Shown here: piece by piece, positions 47,100 through 58,981 of the stretch
Layout: every line of letters begins with the position of its first letter
How positions within the stretch are numbered: position 1 is the first letter of the stretch
Origin: Siphonodentalium dalli
Lineage: Eukaryota > Mollusca > Scaphopoda > Gadilida > Siphonodentaliidae
Assembly: GCA_032622095.1 (NCBI GenBank)
Contig: CP136061.1
Location: forward strand, 8,584,447-8,648,446
Reading direction: 5' to 3'
DNA length: 64,000 nt
The notes under the pieces: model-generated
What the model saw: only the letters and a program-made list of their open reading frames with translations
What the model was told of the DNA's origin: nothing
The model's database searches: none
Made by a program: the position numbers and the translations under genes

Positions 47100-50000
47100 C
47101 TAGCATGGTTACCCGGCGTTGCCCAGGTTAAAGTGATGTGAAACCCGCTGCATACCATTGGTATTTGGTGGGAATAGAGAATACTCTTGTTCAAAGTGTT
47201 ACACATATTTATATAAATTGCATATCCAAATAGCATTACAAAACATGATTCTTTATTATTTTGTTTAAAGTGACTTATAGGCCTTAATGGCCGGGTGTGT
47301 TCTTATTTTGATACTCGACATTGTTATCAATATTCGCTCGTTCGTACACATGGAATATAAGTAGTGGCTCACCTTGTCGGATCGGAGCGATTGTCATTTT
47401 GTTTATCGCAATGAATCCGTCCCACCAATAAATAAATACGAATTTATTTACAACTGTGTACACTTCGGACGTTATAACATGAACATCATATACACGTTAG
47501 TTCACAACAACAATAGACAATTGGGTTTTACATAGTGATGTATCAATCAATCTAGTGGATTAAAGTAAGATTTGAGGACACCTGGTTATCATATCGCAAT
47601 GAAGATACAGATGTGTTAAAGAAATGTCCAGGTGCTCCTCTGTTCATGGTTCTATATACTCGCTAACTATTCTCAGTTTAAAAGAAATCGTGCTGTGCAT
47701 GTATATCAGCTGCATGTGCCCGACACATGGGGAGATTTTAGATATATATACTAGAATATATAACCTTGTTATACTTGTCAGGATTGGAGAATCCTGAAAA
47801 GTCATGTGCTACTGACTGCATTTTCTTTTATCTCAAAAGAATTATATATGACTGCACACTCTATTTTAACAGGCCTTCTATAAATTTCAATATCTCTTGA
47901 CATATTGTAACTGTATTTGTGGAAACCATATTGAATGGGGCAGACTCAATTGTGTTAGAATATATACATGAGCCATTATAATATGCAATCCTCTGGCGGT
48001 TCATGGACCATCAGTTTGCAAGAATATGTATTTCTTAATTAGAATGATACATATACTTTTAATGATTTATCCTATGTATATTTTGCTAGCTCATTATATG
48101 AATGCCCTGATTCCCATAGAAATATGAGAGTAGAGAAGATATAATTGTTCAAGTGACTTAATTCGGTCACCATTAATTTTGTCAACTTTGATATTGTCAA
48201 CTTGGAACGACAAAAACAATCCTTAGAATGATGTGGAGGTGGCCTGTGAGATGACTATGTATAACTGTGGTTGATATCGACGAATAGAACAATAATACCA
48301 ATGCTAGTGCATCTCCTCTCGACACCATATGTGATTTAATTCATTGTATCATTAGAGAAAAACGTGCATGAATTTGGTGGACATTAGTGCTAAATATATT
48401 TGAATGGCGCCACTTTTGGCATAAACCACACCCATTAGGGCGTCTTTAAATCACACGATTATATTCCTCGTAATATGACCATAGGGAAGCGTAATTAACG
48501 AACCAAAGCTAAAACAATCACATAGGGGTTTCTGCATGTAGCGTTTAAAACAATTCTTGTCAAAATCACTTTATATATTCCCACCAAATATGATTCACAT
48601 GCATAAGGCTTATGTTTGGTGGGTTAATTATAAATAGTTATATATGTTGTCGAGAGTGCATGGAACTGAAACTAACCATTGCATTACTTGGTGTGCTGGG
48701 GGAGCTCTCCGCCTCAGATATTCAGGATGTTCATTTCATTCATAACATGTCATCGTGTCGATTTCAACGATAGTCGACAAACAACGTCTTCGTGTAACAC
48801 TCAACATTGAGCGAATTCGCGTGGAACTGAATGTATTTTCTGCTTTGTTCATAAGTATGTGTTTTCATTCTATTCAAGGATATATATAGATTATCAGATG
48901 CATGTAAGTATGCAGACTTATGATAACAATCAAATCCATATTAAATTATCTTATTTCATTTCGCACGGTATAGTCTCTACAGAACCGTGCAGTATTGATC
49001 AACTGCTGTGCAACAGTTGGAAAATAAAGCTTTGAGATACACGTAGATCGTGTTGAGTTGTGGTGATTTTAGTTTATTGTAAAAAATATGAAAACTTCCT
49101 TGATTTCGATTATTTGATCCAGTAGAGTGCCGGAGTAGACCCGTTAGAAATTCATTATGGACCTACGTTCCCTTATTAATAAAACAAATAAATGATTTTA
49201 TGACGTTTATATAAAAAGGAGAATGTTGCACGTTTACTGATTTGGGTTGGCCTCTTGACAGCCGATTACGACATTAATGATTTAAGCCCACCGATCTACT
49301 GCGACATTAGAGCTCGCGAAATTCGAAACAACAGCGTCGTATTAGATAATAATTGGTGACGTCACAAAATCAGATATAGTCTGTATACGACCCAAAGCGC
49401 CACTCTTTGGTTCGTTATAATGGAGAAAAATAATATATCAATTTGGTGGAAATCTGCTCTAAAAATAGTTTTTGTTAAAGCAATTGTTGATCCCCCGGTG
49501 CACCCTGACTCGAACGGCGCCATATCATAGAGGTGATTATGTATAAGTTTGGTGGAAATCGATGACAAAACTATTTCATAATTGTTTTGCTGCCCCTCGC
49601 CCTTTTCTACCCCTGACACAAACAGCGTCACTTTAGAAAAGTTTAACCTGCACCGCGATCTTCCTCGTAAACAGTTAGACTGCCTTGGTGCCATCTCAAT
49701 TGTACCCCGCGAAGTTATATATAGAACACAGACAGACAGATATTTGCAAATATATCTGGACACCAAAATGCGGCGTGTTTAACACGATTTGATTCTTCGT
49801 ATCATTTGAGAATACCGTGTATCGGTATGAATTTGAGGGTAATTGGCGCTAAACATATTATTATCAGTTTTGGTGACCCTCCTGTCCCTATTTCGGGCTC
49901 AAGCGATGCCACTTTTGACATCATTAAGCCGCACACTTATACTCATTATGGAGATGGATATATATCAAATATGTGAAAATTGGCGAGTATACAAATTTAT

Positions 50001-51055
50001 ATCAAATTTAGGACCCTCATATCTCTCACCCAAAAGGCAACCGATTTGGCGTATTTAAACCACACGATTAGATTCCTCGTATCACGGAGATGAATATGTA
50101 TTAATGTTGTGGAAATCGGCGCTAAAAATATATTGTTTATCAATTTGTGTCTTTCTCACCCTCTATGCCCCACTTTTGACACATTTAAACCACACAATTA
50201 GACTCCTGATATCATGGAGATGATTATTTATTAGTTTGGTGCTAATCGGCGAATAAACACGTTTTTATCTTATTTAGTGACCAATATGGCGTCTTTTGAT
50301 CACACGGTTAGATTTCTCGTATCAGGGATAAGGATGGTGGAAATTGGCGCCAAAAATGTGGTGCCCTCTCCCTTTCAGTGCACCCTGCCTCTAATGACTC
50401 AGCTTTATAAACCACATGATTAGACTCCTCATAATTTTGCATAAGTTTGCTGGCCATCGGTTTTATTTGTCTACAAATAAGGTAATTGACGGACGAATCG
50501 CGAAATAATACGAAAACTTTTTGTCGCTTGAAATGGCTCTACCTTTTTAATACACGCCCACGCTGTTTACACAAGTCAGAAGTCACTGGCGATAACTCCG
50601 ACACGCTTGCTGTCACGCACAGTTAAATCAGTTTGTTTGGCTATTAATTGGCTAACCGACATTCCGTTGTCAACTTTGTTGGCTAAGATAGGTCAATTCG
50701 TCATTTATGGATTTGCTTTGAACGAGACAGGACCAGCCTGTAATGTTGATGGTCATTTGACTCCCCTTCCATGCATGCATCCTTGGCAAGGCGCCACTGT
50801 TGACATATTAAACCACATCATTAGATTTCTCATAGCATAGAGATTATTATATATATGTTTGGTGGCAAATTGTCTGCCCCTCCCCTTTTCTGCCCCTGTC
50901 ACTTTAGAAAATTATAGCCCTCAACATTATCTTTCTCGAAAACCAGTTACCCGTGTTAGACCCCTTTGGTGCCATCTATATGGTCCCATGTGAATTTCTA
51001 TAGAACACAATATAACACAAACAGACATTCAGCCATTCGCAAATATAGATATAGA
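47100..51055 (-). mobile_element. Large non-autonomous Helitron (about 4 kb)
   Basis: On the minus strand it begins TCTATATCTATATTTGCG at 51055 after an A. It ends with a GC hairpin region (CTGGGCAACGCCGGGTAAC), CATG and CTAG at 47103-47100, followed by T. The interior from about 48290 to 50900 is made of diverged repeats with the words GGTGGAAATCGGCGC, ACACGATTAGATTCCTCGTA and CATGGAGATGATTA. A second 5'-end-like sequence lies near 49735 (ACACAGACAGACAGATATTTGC), so the element may have grown by internal tandem copying. No Rep/helicase frame is visible. Confidence 0.75.
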
Positions 51056-51847
51056 TGCACAGACTTCATCACTGTAAACAATATCCAGCAACCAAGACTG
51101 ACCAAGCTATATCTCGAGCATCTAATTCCGCTTCACCCAAATAATTCCAAGCTATAACTCGAATTCCTAACCACGCTTCACCCAATAATTCCAATAAATA
51201 TTGAAACGTCGCGGGGAGGACATTTATTTGTGTACATCTCTTAATTGTACTCAATAATACGACCAAAGCAAGTGTGGAATGGTAAGCACAAAACTCTGAT
51301 ACTAGAATTGGAAGATGCAGCGCATTCATTCTAGTAAATATGTACGATGTCAATATCACATTCAAGATCTGATTGAACAAGTATCCATGATAGCAGTTGT
51401 CTTCAACTGTGTCTGTTTCGATTTGATTTTGATTGTTTCATGGTTCTTAAATAGTATATGTTATAAATACAAAAGTTGTGTAACTAAAATATAATTATAC
51501 GGTACTTCGCTTCACTCCCCTCTTTCGTTTTGGCCGATGTACGGTATGCAATACCAATTAACTTGACAAACGTTCTTCCTTCCTGCACTCTATCCCTCTA
51601 CCCCCTCCTTGAACAATATTTTTCGGATCTAACATGTTATCCCCGTCTGCTAAATTTACCCTGTATGGTATCTACTCTGATACCAAGGGTAAACTTCCTG
51701 CTCCGAGGAAAAGACTTTATAAAAGCCTTTTAGGCTTGTTGTCCAATCCCCGTTTTTAATATTATTATTACTTATGTCAATTTGTTTGAATGTATTACAT
51801 GTTTTGTTCGAAATTAAATATTGTTTACACCAACTGTGTCTAGACTA
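51056..51847. other. Intron sequence, little recognised
   Basis: A doublet of CCAAGCTATATCTCGA / CCAAGCTATAACTCGA lies at 51108 and 51149. The plus strand at about 51600-51735 reads LLRGKDFIKAF before a stop, which faintly recalls LINE ORF2 ends. That is too weak to annotate as such. Confidence 0.4.
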
Positions 51848-52066
51848 TAAGATAAGATAAGATAAGATAAGATACAATAAGTTTTATTAGTCGTATGCAC
51901 ACATTGGTGTAGGACAACCTACATGTATAGATAAAAATAAACAGGAATACATGGTATATATGTGATATACATGTAACAAGTAACAGATTAACATAAATTG
52001 TAAAGATGTAGAATATCGAATTATTTAATTTATTACTGGACATAGGTCACCTGCGGAAGGATGTGA
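51848..52066 (-). mobile_element. LINE 3' UTR end with (TTATC)n tail
   Basis: On the minus strand the sequence ends CTAATAAAACTTATTG and then TATCTTATCTTATCT repeats. A polyadenylation-type word followed by a short-repeat tail is the usual 3' end of CR1-group LINEs. The upstream extent is not clear and no ORF2 part is seen. Confidence 0.6.
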
Positions 52067-52543
52067 TGTACCATATGGTACATTACCACTCCCGCAGTCG
52101 ACCAATGCCCAACATGAGTATGGCGTTTATACAAGGTGTGAGACTGTTGTAAAGGAGTTGTCCGGCACTAACAGGTGTACAAACACCACAGAGGATAGCA
52201 TAATAAAACAGACCATTTATTTCCATTATCTAAGACTAGTTTCTTAGAACATAATTAGATATACAGTGTGCTGGCATACTAAATGCTGACCCTGAAATAC
52301 CACCTAGTCAGACTGTCGAGTAATATAAGACGAGATATATAAGATCATTGTTCATGTGTCACAATGTCTTAATGATGATAGTGAATAAAATATACGTTTT
52401 TTCCCGTAAGTGAACATTTGATTTCAAGTTGTCAACAAAGAATGGGCGTAAGGCTTCGAGCAGCGGAGGCTATCTGTATTGAGAATCAACAACAGCATAT
52501 CAATGGCAAAAGCATATTGATCATCTACAGCATCACATCAATG
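52067..52543. other. Intron sequence, nothing recognised
   Basis: Unique sequence with a small palindrome (GTACCATATGGTAC at 52068-52081). Its right end blends into decayed copies of the ~46-bp array. Confidence 0.5.
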
Positions 52544-53812
52544 GTAACAAACACATTGAGCATCGTCAGTCTGGAGCTTCACACCCTATGTAACTAGTAA
52601 CAAACCCATTGAGCATTCGGAGCTTCACACCATGTGTAACTAGTAACAAACCCATTGATCAGTCCGGAGCTTCACACTCTGTGTAATTAGTAACAACCCA
52701 TTGATCAGTCCGGAGCTTCACACCCTGTGTAATTAGTCACAAACCCACTGATCAGTCCGGAGCTTCACACCCTGTGTAATTAGTAACAAACCCATCGAGC
52801 AGTCGGAGCTTCACACCCTGTGTAATTAGTAACAAACCCATTGATCAGTCCGGAGCTTCACACCATGTGTAATTAGTAACAAACCTATTGAGCAGTCGGA
52901 GCTTCACACCCTGTGTAACTAGTAACAAACCCATCGAGAAGTCGGAGCTTCACACCCTGTGTAATTAGTAACAAACCCATTGATCAGTCCGGAGTTTCAC
53001 ACTCTGTGTAATTAGTAACAAACCCATCGAGCAGTCGGAGCTTCACACCCTGTGTAATTAGTAACAAACCCATTGATCAGTCCGGAGTTTCACACTCTGT
53101 GTAATTAGTAACAAACCCATTGATCAGTCCGGAGCTTCACACCCTGTGTAACTAGTGACAAACACATGAGCATTCCGGAGCTTCACACCCTGTGTAACTA
53201 GCAACAAACCCATCGAGCAGTCGGAGATTCACAACCTGTGTAACTAGTAACAAACCCATCGAGCAATCGGAGCTTCACACCCTGTGTAATTAGTAACAAA
53301 CCCATTGATCAGTCCGGAGCTTCACACCCTGTGTAACTAGTGACAAACACATGAGCAGTCGGAGATTCACACCCTGTGTAATTAGTAACAAACCCATTGA
53401 GCAATCGGAGCTTCATACCCTGTGTAATTATTACAAACCCATTGAGTAGTCCGGAGCTTTATACCCTGTGTGACTAGTTACAAACCCATTGAGCAGTCGA
53501 AGCTTCACAACCTGTGTAACTAGTAACAAACCCATTGATCAGTCCGGAGCTTCACACCCTGTGTAATTAGTAACAAACCCATTGAGCAATCGGAGCTTCA
53601 TACCCTGTGTAACTTGTAACAAACCCATTGAGTAGTCCGGAGCTTTATACCCTGTGTAACTCGCAACAAATCCACTGAGCAGTCCGGAGCTTTATACCCT
53701 GTGTAACTAGTAACAAATCCACTGATCAGTCCGGAGCTTCATACCATGTGTAACTAGCAACAAACCCATTGAGCAGTCCGGAGCTTCATACCATGTGTAA
53801 CTATAGTAACAT
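52544..53812 (-). repeat. ~46.5-bp minisatellite carrying an exon end and splice donor (about 27 copies)
   Basis: Units of 44-49 bases run without a break up to the EGF exon. On the minus strand a unit reads GGTATGAAGCTCCGGACTGC, then TCAATGG|GTTTGTTACTAG, then TTACACA. It aligns with the end of the EGF exon and its intron start: GGATACGAAGGGCTGGACTG, then CTCACTCG|GTATGTTACT, then ATAGTTACACA. In the exon's frame a unit encodes YEAPDCSMG against YEGLDCSLG. Most units keep the GT. The units at about 53669 and 53715 have AT instead. Confidence 0.93.
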
Positions 53813-53814
53813 AC

Positions 53815-53928
53815 CGAGTGAGCAGTCCAGCCCTTCGTATCCGCCATCACACACACACGTGTAACTATTGACTCCATCTGTGCAGGCCCCATGTCCACTG
53901 CATGGGTCTGGTGAACACTCGTCATTGT
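53815..53928 (-). CDS. First EGF-like exon (calcium-binding type)
   Basis: This is a 114-base phase 1-1 exon with acceptor GGTTTTCAG and donor CTCG|GTATGT. The peptide begins [16 protein letters not shown], continues with [17 protein letters not shown] and ends LDCSL. It has six cysteines with EGF spacing and the calcium-binding DxDE start. The correct frame differs from the longest open frame at this place, which is only a shadow. The last base G joins AG of the exon at 44283 to form Glu, giving a clean EGF-EGF junction. Upstream exons are not seen between here and the right edge. Confidence 0.95.
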
Positions 53929-54021
53929 CTGAAAACCGACGTTGAGGTTACTATGAGGTGAACGAGTCTCCTTTAATAATTATATTGTTTGTATAAAATA
54001 TGGACAGGGTGGTGTAAACCA

Positions 54022-54472
54022 GGTTACAATACACCAAATACAAATTAGTAGAGTGATTTCCCCTGGGACCCCCAAGCTAGGATCAGCATAAACAAAATTC
54101 TGGCAGCTGAATGGTCAATGATACATGGATGAAAAGTGCACGAAAAAATGCACAGATGTGTTTCCCGTCGAGAAACATAAAATATAACCACATGGTAAAT
54201 GGTTATGGCTGTGCAAGTGGCGAATAATTTATGGGAGGTGTTTGTGTTTTTTTCGATGTCATTTTTTTCACAATTTTAAGGGTAGTGTGACGTTTGTCAA
54301 GCTCCAGTGTGATCAACCATGTTAACAAGTACTTTTTTGCACATTTCTGTGTGTCTAAAAGGACGTTCTTTAATTTCAAATACTCGTGCAGGGTCAAAGC
54401 TTTGCAACGAATATAGGCCAGCGGGATTTGTTAACACTGAGGCCTATGTAAATCATTTGGTGTATTGTAACC
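54022..54472. mobile_element. MITE with 18-bp inverted ends (451 bp)
   Basis: The ends GGTTACAATACACCAAAT and ATTTGGTGTATTGTAACC are perfect inverted repeats. ACCA flanks both sides (54018-54021 and 54473-54476), a possible 4-base target duplication. No coding frame. It sits about 94 bases from the acceptor of the first EGF exon, inside the upstream intron. Confidence 0.8.
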
Positions 54473-55530
54473 ACCAGGACTAAGAGCAACTTGATCCATT
54501 TGTTAAATACTACTCATGCGTTGTTAAAATAACCAAGGGTTGCCAGGAATGCCACTAGATCGAGGGTAACTCATAAACCACTGGTATGCACACAGGCTAT
54601 GCCATTTCCTAGGTACTTATTTTAGAGTACACAACACGGGCTCTGAATACAAAGAAGGGAATCGGTAGCATAACGGCGGAGTATTGAATTAGAATCGTTG
54701 CTCACATTTTAGGTAGTGTAAGCCATATAACAGCAACGATGGAGTATCTTGCAAGGGTCTAAATAGCATGAAGATAAAGTTCTAAATTACCTCAAGAATA
54801 CTGCATCACAGCTAACTGATGGAAGTTAAATGGACCGGACATGGTGTAGGGTCTTAATAAATTTAGTAAATAATTGAGTGCGCATGTAAGAGGCCGAATG
54901 AAATTTATAGCCAAAGCAGCCAAAGGGTTTAATTTAGACATATAAATAGTATATGTGTATGCTTAAGAAGGAGAGGAAGATATGGTATATGCATATATAG
55001 TAATATGACCATACGTAAACGTAATAAAGCCCACGTAGATTAAATCTGGCAGTTTGCGATACGAAATACATTTATAATAATTACCGCTTTTGAATTATAC
55101 TGGTATCGAAATTAGTGTACGAAATTGATGTGACAAAGATAAAGGAAAATAATGACATTTCTTCCTGTGCTCAAATAGAACATTCGAAGAGGTGTTCTTT
55201 TGTGCGACACTGTTCACATTTTCACAACATTTTTTACTCGATGCGTTTACTGGTAACACCGAAGATCTGGTCTGCTTGACAGCATGGAAATATAATAAAA
55301 TTACATTACAAAATGCTCCAAGTTGTGTGTTGAAATTCTGCACTACACGTGAAGTGATTACATGGTGTGCTGTATAGCTCATGGCGTGTTGCTACACAGC
55401 TAAGTCATGTAGTCCGAAAATATCCAACGTCTTTTCAAATCTGAGATAGAAATGCTTATTTGCATAAGTTGGAGGGAATTGTGTGAGCACATGGTGACGT
55501 CATACAGTATAGTACAGTTCATAATCCGAA
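54473..55530. other. Intron or upstream sequence, nothing recognised
   Basis: Unique AT-rich sequence. A 95-codon minus-strand frame at 55382-55095 has no recognisable motif and no clear splice ends. No EGF-type cysteine pattern was found on the minus strand here. Confidence 0.45.
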
Positions 55531-57770
55531 GAAACAAGTCCTGTTACAGTCATGTCGCAAGCATATGGGTGCTCGTCCCATATCCCAGCTAAAGAACACA
55601 TGCAGTTGTGACATTAAGAACTAACCGGCACGATTGAACATATAGTGACATTAACATATTGACAGACCCATGTCACAGTATATGTCGCAAGCATATGAAC
55701 GTATGCATTTTACACTATATCAATATGTGGGATACATACACAAAACCGCACGCGTATGTTACTGGTATCAGTATATCGAACGATTGCAACCCTAAGTGTC
55801 ATCCTTACGCGACGCAGGCATGCACATAATTCCCAAAATTCAGTCATACCAGAGTCCAGAATATTGTACCCAAATACAGGTTATGTCACACCGTTATATA
55901 ATCGTTATTTGTTTGTGTGTAAAGCGTTCCTACATCAATAATTTGTACACTGCTACTACGTCAATAAAGCAATTTTCAGTCAATATATACCAGGATATGT
56001 TGATCAACTTCGGAACGCAATGTGAAATTAAGAAGTATCCACGATTAAATACAATGTCCCATTACCGGTTGGACAGACTATTGCCATAACTAGTGTATGG
56101 AATATATACACACAACTACGCGTGTGTGTTACTGTTGTCAGTATATCGGACGAGTCCAATGGCGTAGGATAGCACAATCTACCAAAAAACATTATTGTTC
56201 TCATTAAGAGGCATGCATGCATGATTATCATACACTATGCAACTGGGTCTGTTTACCACTCACTCGATCGATATATTCTAACTGACTCTTCCCCACCGAT
56301 GTCTCAAAATCCCTTCAAGATCGATGTTGCGTAACACTGTTTCTTGAGCGAAAGTGCTCAATTTCAGGTAAAACAAACGCATAGATTTAACCATAAAACC
56401 AAAATAATACGGACACCAAACACCATCAGCACCAACATTCAGTCATACACGTAGTCGAGAATACTGTATACCCAATTACTGGTTGTGTAAACATTTTAAG
56501 GCTTTATTTGTTGTACACTGCCCTACTACGTCAATAAAGCAATGTTCAGTCCATATGCCAGGATCCATTAATCGACGTCGCAACCATGTGAGCGCCCCTT
56601 CCGGAATATCGACGTATCCCAACTCTAGAACGCATGCAATGAGAAATTAAGAATTAACCACAATTGAACATAGTATACCACTAACGGATTGTCAAACTAT
56701 TGCCATATATTGTATGTCGCACGCATATGGACGCACTTGACACGACATCAATATCGCACGTTTGGTACGGAATATATACACAAAATCACATGCGCGAGTT
56801 ACTGTTGTCGTATATCGGACGAGTGCAGTGGCGTAATGATCGCACGATCAGTCAAATACAAACTATTATCCTTACGCGACGTATGCAAGTATGTCATATA
56901 CCAGGGAGAACTAACACACATATGCGGCTGTTAATCACACATTGGAACGGCATATTCTAACTGACCCTTCCCCACAAGTGTCTCTAATACCTGCATTATG
57001 GATATTGCTCGACGCGGTTTCTTCCATGAAAGTGCCAGATACATATAACGATTTAAACTCATAGATTTAATCACACAACCTGGATTTTTAAAGTATTTTA
57101 GTGACTCTTTGTATTTTTCCTGCAATATTTATTTATCCTTTTAATGCTGGGAGCTGCACTGTTGTGGCATTAAAGATCATGTTCCAGTGCCTTCTCTTAT
57201 ATAAGAAGCCTCGTATATGTAAGAGAATGCGTTGGCAGAGGGTTTTTACGTAACATTTCCAGAAACTCAAGTCATGAAATTGTTAAATTTAATAGACACC
57301 ATGCACTATCAGCATCAAAACTCATATAGCAGGTAGCGTTGAGAACACTGTACACAATTACTGGTTATGTCACAAGTCTAAGGCCGTAAGATATATTTTA
57401 ATGCGCTCTCACATCACCCATTTTCACACTGCGCTGGTACACCAATAAAGGATTTTCAGTCTATATTCTAGTATGAGTTGATCAATGTCGCAACCATATG
57501 GGCGTCCCTTCTGGAATATCGACATACCCAACTATGGAACGCATTGTGAAATTAAGTAATAGCCACCATTGAACTTCCTACCACTAATGGGTAGACAGAC
57601 TATTTCCATACTGTATTGTATGTCGCAAGCATATGAAAGCACTTGCCACCATATCAATATCACTCGCTTGGTATGAAATATGTTATACAAAACCGCGTGT
57701 GTGTGCTCGTGTCGTCAGTTTATCTGACAAGTGCAATGACGTAATGATAGCTTGACCTGTCAAATACACT
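55531..57770 (+). repeat. Diverged repeats of about 0.4-0.9 kb (4 copies)
   Basis: The same series of words recurs near 55.55-55.8, 56.0-56.17, 56.55-56.9 and 57.47-57.76 kb: a TCGCAAGCATATG-like word, AATTAAGAA, ATTGAACATA, then TATACACAAAACCGC and a GTTACTG-TCAGTATATCG-like word. ACGTCAATAAAGCAATTTTCAGT-type text precedes three of them. Copies are strongly diverged and differ in length. No protein-like frame spans them. Confidence 0.6.
57191..57235. repeat. Short palindrome related to the MITE at 43709
   Basis: CCTTCTCTTATATAAGAAGC, then CTCGTATATG, then TAAGAGAATGCGTTGGC carries the same TTCTCTTATATA / TATATAAGAGAATGC words as the hairpins at 43733-43953. The ends of that family are missing, so it is a relic. 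Confidence 0.6.
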
Positions 57771-58512
57771 TCCACGATCGCACAGAATTTCATAAACATT
57801 CCGGAAGTCCACGCCGCATCTTAACATCTTTGCAAGGTGTCTGTGCCTGCATGTGCAATGGAATCGTGAAATTGCCAGTTTGAAACTTTTTTTTTTCGGA
57901 TTTTAATGCAATTGCTAGTAGCTACAGGTACCTTCTTAAATATAACTGACACCAAAAGCCGTCAATATCATATCACAATCATACCAAGTAGAGCTGAGAA
58001 CACTGCTACCAATTAGTGCTATACCACGATGCCAGTCTTATTAAAACTAGACCTAACTTTCATTACTTTCAACTTACGTTGAGAGTTGACTGTAAGGAAA
58101 CCTTGGTCAAGTTATTACTAGACTGCCACGATGCTAAAGCTGTGGTTTTATTTTGGTTATACTGAGTAAATACGTCAATCATTTTCCACAGCACTACTGC
58201 ATCAATAAAGGATCTGTTTTATGTATATGGACATGACTATACGTCGTTCAATAAATGGACCCGATATTTACGACCTATTTTAATCATGCACAAATTACAA
58301 ATCAAAAAATTATTTGCATGTATTCGTATCTTCGAATTATTGAAAGTTATGAAATTAGCACATGCTGCACGACCACTGAGCCTCACTTGTGTCTATTTGC
58401 TGCCCACGGACCCAAACAGGTAAGGTCATATAGGCAGAAAATTACGGCATACAAACTGTGGTGAATGTTGAGGTACACGTGGACTGTGCACATGTGTTTT
58501 GTTGACTATTGT
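57771..58512. other. Sequence left of the LTR element, nothing recognised
   Basis: Unique AT-rich sequence with a T-run near 57890. It includes the AATAAAGGATCTG word at about 58203 that echoes the repeats to the left. No exon seen. Confidence 0.45.
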
Positions 58513-58964
58513 TGTTATGAATGATCATGTCAAAGGTCAGAGTATCAGGTGACCGAATCCAGGACGTTGAGTGGCGCACGGACTGAGCGAAGGAAGGTTT
58601 CCGTGGCGCGGAAGAATACATCTCCCGATCGATCTCTTGTGGTTACGATTCTCGACAAGGACAGTCGCATGTCGTTCTAACTTATATTCGGACTTCATAA
58701 CCGTTTTATAGGACGTTGGCCTACATCCAACAATCATCAATCAGCACTCATACAACACGCCATCATCACGGATAACGACACGGACTTGCCCACAGATTCA
58801 CGACAACAGACCACATGACCAAACAGAACACAGACGAGCAGATTAGGTGAGACATCTTTTCATGACCCCTTCTCTGCCCCGTTTGCATTTCATGTTTGGT
58901 ATAAACGCAATATTACTGTAGTTATACTTTGTCACATCGCAGCAGAATAGGCAAAGTTATAACA
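58513..58964 (+). mobile_element. 5' LTR of a Ty3-type retrotransposon (452 bp)
   Basis: The segment begins TGTTATGAATGATC and ends AAGTTATAACA, so its termini are the inverted pair TGTTAT / ATAACA with the usual TG...CA. One base after its end lies a primer-binding-type sequence (TGGCGCTGCGAGCAG). The 3' LTR lies outside the window, so the boundaries rest on these two signals only. Confidence 0.75.
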
Positions 58965-58965
58965 A

Positions 58966-58981
58966 TGGCGCTGCGAGCAGT
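58966..58981 (+). promoter_or_regulatory. Primer binding site (tRNA)
   Basis: TGGCGCTGCGAGCAG starts one base after the LTR end. TGG pairs with the CCA end of a tRNA. I do not assign the tRNA. Confidence 0.6.

Noticed and set aside
49582-49782. Plus-strand 66-codon frame
   Set aside because: Falls in the repeat interior of the large Helitron with no motif.
53707-53925. Long minus-strand open frame over the EGF exon ([10 protein letters not shown] type)
   Set aside because: Wrong frame. The EGF pattern with six cysteines and matching phases lies in another frame of the same bases.
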